This document shows, one piece after another, positions 58,408 through 64,000 of a stretch of 64,000 bases of DNA (positions are counted from its first letter, which is position 1; each line of letters begins with the position of its first letter). Source of the stretch: Eutypa lata. Taxonomy: Eukaryota > Ascomycota > Sordariomycetes > Xylariales > Diatrypaceae. The stretch covers positions 3,534,001 to 3,598,000 of the forward strand of contig JAKULF010000001.1 of NCBI GenBank assembly GCA_022661535.1, given 5' to 3'. A model generated the notes under the pieces. The model saw only the letters and a program-made list of their open reading frames with translations, did no database searches and was not told where the DNA came from. A program made the translations under genes and the position numbers.

Positions 58408-59038
58408 TGTTGACTGTGTGTGTGTGTGTGCTGTGTGCTCGTGTTTTATATTCCCTTCGTTATTGGTTGCAGATCAAAGATTGGACTTTCTTCGTCTTTG
58501 TAGTCTCCAGTCGAAAGTAAAAGGGGGAGAAGGAGAGAAAGGGTTTGGTTACGAGCTGGAGGTGATAACCTGTGTATGAGTACTGGTCGGCGGCATTGGC
58601 GATTTCTAAAGTAAAAAAAAAGCCCAGCCAAGAATAGTATAAATCTTCAATGGGATATAAGGGGAAAATTGGACTTCCCTGGTATAATCAACAAGTTTTG
58701 ATTGATCCTTTGGTGAATTGGTACGAAACAAAATGCAGGGTCGAAATCCACTTACACGACACGCGCGACGCGACTTACTAACGACTGGTTAAACGCGTTT
58801 TCTTAACAAATCCTTGTCATAATTAAAGAGCAATGTTTTAGCATATAACCCCGTTAAGATAATTAATCTTTATTAGCTGCATAACTATTCACGCTAACGT
58901 CGTCATAGCTTTCAACCGCCATTTTTGGCATAGATACGAAGTACACTGATAGATAGGACGATAGCTACATAGAATAGCACCACTTCCGCATTGCATCGCA
59001 TCGCATTGTCGACAGACGGCAGAAACCGACCTCACACA
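58408..59038. promoter_or_regulatory. divergent POL2/COX20 promoter with MluI cell-cycle box
   Basis: The sequence ACGCGT occurs at 58793-58798, with further ACGCG words at 58761-58772. These MCB elements bind MBF and drive G1/S transcription of replication genes in yeasts; here they lie about 390 bp upstream of the POL2 start. A (TG)8 microsatellite is at 58415-58430. MBF control of this gene is inferred. Confidence 0.5.
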
Positions 59039-59785
59039 ATGGCGCGGGACGACAACATACCCCCAGCGATTCGCGGACCTCCTTCAGGGGCCACAGAGCC
59101 ACCAGAGCACGTCAAGAAGCCGCAAGTATATGAAATATTCCACGGGTCATCGAACCATGAGGGACAGGATGATGGGGTAGTCGGGGCACCGTCGTCTTCT
59201 TCTTCTTCTTCTTCCCCAACGAGCCAATTGGACGGCGACGGCAACCAAAGTCAGCCCCAGCACCGACCTACGTTGAAAGAAGGCATTGGATCGATAAAAG
59301 CGGACGATTTCCTCAGTGTACATAAGATACCGTGCGCACGGCAGGGCTTCCTTACTGGTATTGGAGCGGGCTCCGTAGTGGGAATGGGCAGATATATATT
59401 TGGAGGTAAGACCTACATGTACCTACCTACCTACCTTCCTGCCTGCTTGTTTGCTCCCCTTACTCGATTGAGCTTTATTCGTTCGCAGGTCAGTCGTGAG
59501 GTTCAAGTGGAGCTAACATGAAGTGTTACTCTTGTAACTACAGCACGGATACCAAAAGCAGCGAATTGGGCCTTCGGCACCTTTCTCCTCGGTAGCATAA
59601 TACAGTTCGAAGTGTGCCAGGCGCAACGTTACCAAGAAAAAGCTGCCATGGCGCGGGTGGTCGAAGTCATCGATCGGAAACAAAAGGCAAAAGCAGAAGA
59701 ATCTGCTCGTTTAAAACGTGAGGCCGACGAGAGGATGGCACAAGAGGCTGCTGCAGCAAAGAAGAGCTGGTATAGATTTTGGTGA
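59039..59785 (+). CDS. COX20: cytochrome c oxidase assembly protein COX20
   Basis: Two exons, 59039..59405 and 59544..59785, give 202 residues. The start is ATG 59039 (MARDDNIPP). Donor GTAAGA and acceptor CAG join phase 1; the intron carries CCTA repeats. The N-terminal 90 residues are hydrophilic with a poly-Ser run (nine Ser). The conserved core then reads LKEGIGSIKADDFLSVHKIP with PCARQGFLTGIGAG (first membrane helix) and IPKAANWAFGTFLLGSIIQF (second helix), followed by EVCQAQRYQEK. A charged C-terminal helix (RLKREADERMAQEAAAAKKS) ends the protein. COX20 is an inner-membrane chaperone of newly made Cox2. The N-terminal extension is longer than in yeast Cox20 in serine content, a usual feature in filamentous fungi. 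Confidence 0.88.
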
Positions 59786-60173
59786 TGCTGTCGAACCATA
59801 TTTGCAGCCCGAAAAAGGAAAAGCTACTACTATGTCTGTCCTGTATTATATACACATACAACATGAGGGTGTCGAATCCCCATCCATGTACCAATATCTG
59901 CACTACATATCCATGTGTCCATCGCCGTGGGCAATCCTGCGCAGCATCCTTAGAAATTCCCCTTGTAGGGCCAAAGCTAAAGAAAAGAAGAAGCTATGCA
60001 ATTCATAGGCATGTAGAAAAATTGCTGGTTCCAATTATAAAGGAGTCAAAGCCCTAGCCAAAGTCGCCAGACGCCATCGCCTGCTAATCGTATCGTAGGT
60101 AGTAACACCGTCCTGTGAACGCCATAATCCAGGTGTTAAATTGAATCTATTTTCAGATATCCAGTCGTGCATG
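59786..60173. other. convergent intergenic region
   Basis: Shared 3' region between COX20 (+) and the nuclear low-complexity protein (-). No gene seen. Confidence 0.5.
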
Positions 60174-61277
60174 TCAAGTCGTAACGACTGTAGCCGGTTC
60201 AGCGTCTGAGAAGCGCACCCTCACAACTGAGTGGTTCCTCTCCATCTCAGCGCCTGCACCAAGCTGCTCTCTCCGACGTTGGTTCCTTTTGGCCCTGGCA
60301 TCAATCTCTTCTCGTCGCTTGTATTCAGCGAGCTGTTTTCGTCTCATTTGGTCTCGCTGATAAGCAATGGCAGGGGAAGGCCGGAATCCGATGCCGTCCA
60401 TACCCCTTCGATCGTCGTCCTTGTCCTCTGGGTCATAAACTGTGATCTCGTCATCCTGCCAGGTAAGCGCGGCGCGGATAGGGTCGATGATCTCAGGCTC
60501 ATCTTCAAGTTTGGGATCTGGTGCCTTCTTCTTTGAAACTGGTGGGGTGCCTGCTCGTTTCCGGCTACGCGACTTCGAATCTTGCAGACGGTTGATGGAG
60601 GGGTAGGACTTCTGCAGACGGCCATTCCCTCCGCTCTTAGAGATCTTCACCAGGGTAGGGTCTACAGCGGTCTGCAATGTAACATGGCCAGAATTGGGAA
60701 CCTGGATGAGATCGGCAGCATTGGCGCTGTCCTCGCCATTCGGGCCACTGCTTAGGTCGGACTTGATTACTAGGTACTGGGACTCTTCGCAAGGTTTAAT
60801 GCGCTTTCTCGTAGTACCATTATCTTCATCGTCAATCTGCATTTCTCCTTCGCTTAGAAAATCCATAGGGTTATTTCTGCTATTTTCGCCGGTCTGATTG
60901 ACGCCATCAAAGTTAAAGACGGCTGGCTCTGGTGAAAATTTAGTCGGATTCAACCCGTGGAGCTCATAATTGTTTTTGTTGACATTGGTTGCCGATGTCG
61001 TTACCCCGCCCCCACTTTCCCTTTCATCGTCTTCCTCCACAATAGCCAGGTCCTGGAATCTCTGAGCTACCTTGGATCTAGGGCTACTACTCCCATCGTC
61101 GGGGACGCCATAATTCTGGTCATGAAGATCAGAAGGCTGAAATGAGAAGATAGGCTTAGTCAGGTGAGTGAAATTCCGGAGAGGCGAGGCTGAAATGCTT
61201 TGTTCGGTGATGAGGTCGTCACGTTTCCTCTTAGGTGTGAGTCTAGGCGAAGACGGTGGATACGATGCTTCATCCAT
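60174..61277 (-). CDS. conserved fungal protein of unknown function, probably nuclear
   Basis: Single exon, 367 residues, ATG 61277. Mostly disordered, with basic stretches usable as nuclear signals (LTPKRKRDD at 14-22, SRSRKRAGTPPVSKKK) and acidic patches. The best-conserved-looking part is C-terminal: IDPIRAALTWQDDEITVYDP, then GMDGIGFRPSPAIAYQRDQM, and an Arg/Lys/Glu helix (KQLAEYKRREEIDARAKRNQ). I recognise this C-terminal pattern as one that recurs in filamentous ascomycete hypothetical proteins, but no function is known to me. No signal peptide or membrane segment. Confidence 0.75.
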   Translation of the reverse strand: MDEASYPPSSPRLTPKRKRDDLITEQSISASPLRNFTHLTKPIFSFQPSDLHDQNYGVPDDGSSSPRSKVAQRFQDLAIVEEDDERESGGGVTTSATNVNKNNYELHGLNPTKFSPEPAVFNFDGVNQTGENSRNNPMDFLSEGEMQIDDEDNGTTRKRIKPCEESQYLVIKSDLSSGPNGEDSANAADLIQVPNSGHVTLQTAVDPTLVKISKSGGNGRLQKSYPSINRLQDSKSRSRKRAGTPPVSKKKAPDPKLEDEPEIIDPIRAALTWQDDEITVYDPEDKDDDRRGMDGIGFRPSPAIAYQRDQMRRKQLAEYKRREEIDARAKRNQRRREQLGAGAEMERNHSVVRVRFSDAEPATVVTT

Positions 61278-63112
61278 TGTCTTGGAAGGTATCTATTCAA
61301 TCCTCTTGTGCAGTTGTTGGGTTCTGGAGCCTTGCCTTGCTGAGTTGTGACGATTTATTACTGATAATAATATGGGGCCAAGATAATCAGCGATGGATGA
61401 AGTTGAAAAGCCACTTTCCAGGTAGTTAACCTGAACTCGAGACGTTTAAAATGGATGGTACTCATGTATTTGCAGTAGGATAAGTAGGTAAGGTATATAA
61501 TTAATTTGGTTGATGTGTTGGTGAAAGTGAAAGGTGATTTAGATCTAAGCCTGAACCTTAGTAGGATTCCCAATTCTGAATCACTAAGCTATCTACTATG
61601 GACGTCAGGTTGAATGACACGAATCCTGTTAGTCAACGTCGAATCAAAGGATTGTAATAAAGTTTGGTTGGCTTGATTTTAAGGTTCAGACAGAAGTTCC
61701 AATTGATAAGGCATATGATGTGTTCTTATGACGTTGTCTAACAGAAGTACATATAAAGTGCAATTACGGAAATAGATAAATCCCCATATGCATGCCTTGT
61801 TGCAAGTTGGCAAGTGCCTGAACTAGAAAGGTTATCTGAGACACACGTGCTTTCCTTGTAAATGATTAATGCTGGGGAAAAAGCCATGATTGGATTATAC
61901 AGATTCACATTCTGCCTGCATCTCCAGTCACTCTTCTGAACCCATTTGATGATTAAGTAATTTATTGAAAATATAGGTGTACATAATATTAGAGGTCAAG
62001 CCCTGATTTATACGTAGAAACATTGGACCATATATATACTGCTTCCACGTAGTTAAAGATAGAACAAAAGCAATTCCTCACCATACATATTTACCTCCCT
62101 GCACTCCCTGGTAGTCTCTAAAACCACTAGTTAGGGTCAACAGGGGGGCAACAGGGCTGCTCGGGGGTCCGGCAGTGAATGCATGCACATCTAATTGAAC
62201 GCGCTACTGTAGGCCTTACGTACATGAGTAATAACTCTATCTGCCTGTCTGCATACATCTTCCCAGTACGAAGTACCCTATTGAATATTACAAGAAGGGG
62301 AAATCCGAAGTCCTGGGTGTCTCTGGTGAAAAATAGCATTGAATACCTACATATGTAACTAACCTAGGTAGGTATTAGTTAAGTGATAAGAACTGGAGGT
62401 ATGTGCAATTGATGTCCAGGCAGCCCAGAGACGCTAGCCTCTAGAGGAAGTAGCACCTTACCGAACCTAAGCTTTAGTTAAATAAATATCAAGGCCTTAG
62501 GCATTGTACATACCTAATCTTATATAACTACACGCAGGTTGTCTTCACATCCGTGGATTTCAATCGTTATCTTGTGCTTGTCACGTTTATTCCCACCACA
62601 AACAAGGCAGCTCTGACAATTCATGAATCCGTGATGCTTGCCATACTGCCATGGTATACAACAAGTAACAACACGTCCCAGCTCTGTGAAATACGAACAG
62701 GTCATTCCACTAATCATCCCACCTTGGCGAGATCCAATTACCCCGCGCTTGCCCCACGTTAAGCTCCTGTGACGTCCCTAACATTAACACGATGCTCCGA
62801 TGTGTTATAAGGAGAGAGAGGGAGGGCCAACAAAAGCCAGAGTTAAATAGCCTGAAGTCGCTAAACCAGAGTTTTTTGTACAAATAGTCCCTCTAACTTC
62901 GGTTGATATTTTCTGTATTGAAAGTATGATTGTTGTTATGATTACCTACCTTATAATATTCTCCATGTAACACCTCCAACACCACAAAGGAAACCTACTT
63001 GTATACCTACATCAACCCTTACTTGCCTCCCTCGTTCCTAGACCATAATTTGCAGTATCCAACAGAACGTACAGAACGCTCAGCTAAATAAATAAACGAA
63101 CAAACCAAAACA
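61278..63112. other. 1.8-kb intergenic region
   Basis: Divergent promoter space between the nuclear protein (-) and aldose 1-epimerase (+). Scattered CCTAGGTAGGTA-type words (for example near 62364-62375) but no gene. TG/CA-rich open frames at 62520-62760 lack coding features. Confidence 0.45.
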
Positions 63113-64000
63113 ATGGCCGACGAAGTCTCCTTCCTGCCCCTGGGCGCCATCATCCAAGCCTTCAAAGTCGGCGGGGTCAACATCGTGCAGGGGTTCCCGA
63201 CGCAGCAGCAGTACGTGTCGCACAACAGCCCGTACTTCGGGGAGACGATCGGGCGGGTGGCGAACCGCATCTCGGGGGCGCGGATCGGGTCGCTGAACGC
63301 CGGGAAGTCGTACCAGCTGCTGGCTAACAACGGGCCCAACACCCTGCACGGCGGCAAGGTCGGCTGGGGCAAGCGCGTGTGGAACGGCCCGCGCCCCGTC
63401 GGCGTCAGGGCCCAGGTCCCAGGCCTCCCCGCTTTCGCATCCGGCGGCGAGACCGTCGAGTTCTCCCTGAGAAGCGAGGACGGCGACGAGGGCTTCCCCG
63501 GCGAGGTCGCTGTTAAGGTCCTGTATACCGTCGGTAGGATTGCGGAAGAGGGCGGGAAGGAGGCTACGGTTCTCGTCATGGAGTACGAAGCTGAGCTTGT
63601 CGGAGGCGCCGAGGAGACCGTTGTCAATATGACGAACCATTCGTACGTAACCCCCGTTAATTCACTTGCTTGTAATTGAGAAGTTGGGTAGGGGGCGCAT
63701 GATATGATAGAATACAGTAGAATCAGAGAAAGAGAAAGAGACATGGAATAGAGCGATAGAACCGGAGTAGCGAACTAGCTAGCTAACCCGCATCCCACGC
63801 ACCATATAGGTACTTCAACCTCTCGGGCGACCCGACAATCGAAGGCACGACAATCCAACTCGTGTCCACAGACGCGCTCCCCGTCGACGAAGGCGCGATC
63901 CCTACCGGCGGACCCGAACCCTTCCCGGGTATATCGGCTGCGACGCCCTTCACGCTCGGGGCGACAGAGCCCGACATCGACCACTGCTTCATCGTCGACC
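63113..64000 (+). CDS. aldose 1-epimerase (mutarotase), 3' end cut by window edge
   Basis: Exon 1 is 63113..63642, exon 2 starts at 63810 and runs off the window. Donor GTACGT and acceptor TATAG join to restore NHSYFNLSGDP, the family's catalytic-His motif, which supports the splice sites. Exon 1 has the other hallmarks: GRVANRISGARI, LLANNGPNTLHGG (substrate-binding His) and ETVEFSLRSEDGDEGFPGEV. Exon 2 has VSTDALPVDEGAIPTG and EPDIDHCFIVD, where the Asp binds sugar. The catalytic Glu lies beyond the right edge. The enzyme interconverts alpha and beta anomers of hexoses such as glucose and galactose. About 240 residues of the usual 340-400 are visible. Confidence 0.93.

Overview
The window is nuclear DNA of a filamentous ascomycete (Pezizomycotina, most likely a Sordariomycete; I cannot name the genus). 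The evidence is short spliceosomal introns of 56-170 nt with CTAAC/CTGAC-like branch sites, fungal-specific families (HET-like, HeLo-pseudokinase, FunK1, fungal PLA2), a FREQUENCY clock gene, and a 7.4-kb AT-only block that is an LTR retrotransposon destroyed by repeat-induced point mutation (RIP). Many gene models were rebuilt by joining exons across introns; exon coordinates are in each entry.

Layout. 1-16900: accessory-type and conserved genes: an F-box-like gene cut by the left edge (-), a HET-like membrane protein (+), an M20 metallopeptidase (+), a FunK1 kinase (-), a Cys/His-cluster protein (+), a protein kinase joined to a YTH RNA-reader domain (-), a HeLo-like pseudokinase (+) and a short-chain dehydrogenase (-). 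18476-24903: a nine-exon MFS transporter (-) and the Golgi tether subunit COG3 (-). 25241-32670: a RIP-mutated LTR element with a smaller LTR element nested inside, both with target-site duplications. 32924-36843: an FMP25/RCC1-like mitochondrial protein (+) and an atypical NAD(P)-binding epimerase (+). 36844-46891: the frq clock gene (40122-43130, +) between two long gene-poor stretches, the upstream one with clustered GATC/CGAT motifs and uORFs. 46892-49311: two secreted lipolytic enzymes in convergent orientation, a class 3 lipase (+) and a phospholipase A2 (-). 51338-61277: POL2, the DNA polymerase epsilon catalytic subunit (-), diverging from COX20 (+), then a nuclear low-complexity protein (-). 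The right edge cuts an aldose 1-epimerase (+).

Most genes are independent housekeeping or accessory loci rather than one pathway. The functional pairings visible are the secreted lipase/PLA2 pair and the POL2 promoter with an MluI cell-cycle box. The most unusual item is the kinase-YTH fusion at 11483-13623: seven exons join in frame into 575 residues that keep both an apparently active kinase and the three aromatic-cage tryptophans of an m6A reader. No tRNA, rRNA or CRISPR array was seen.
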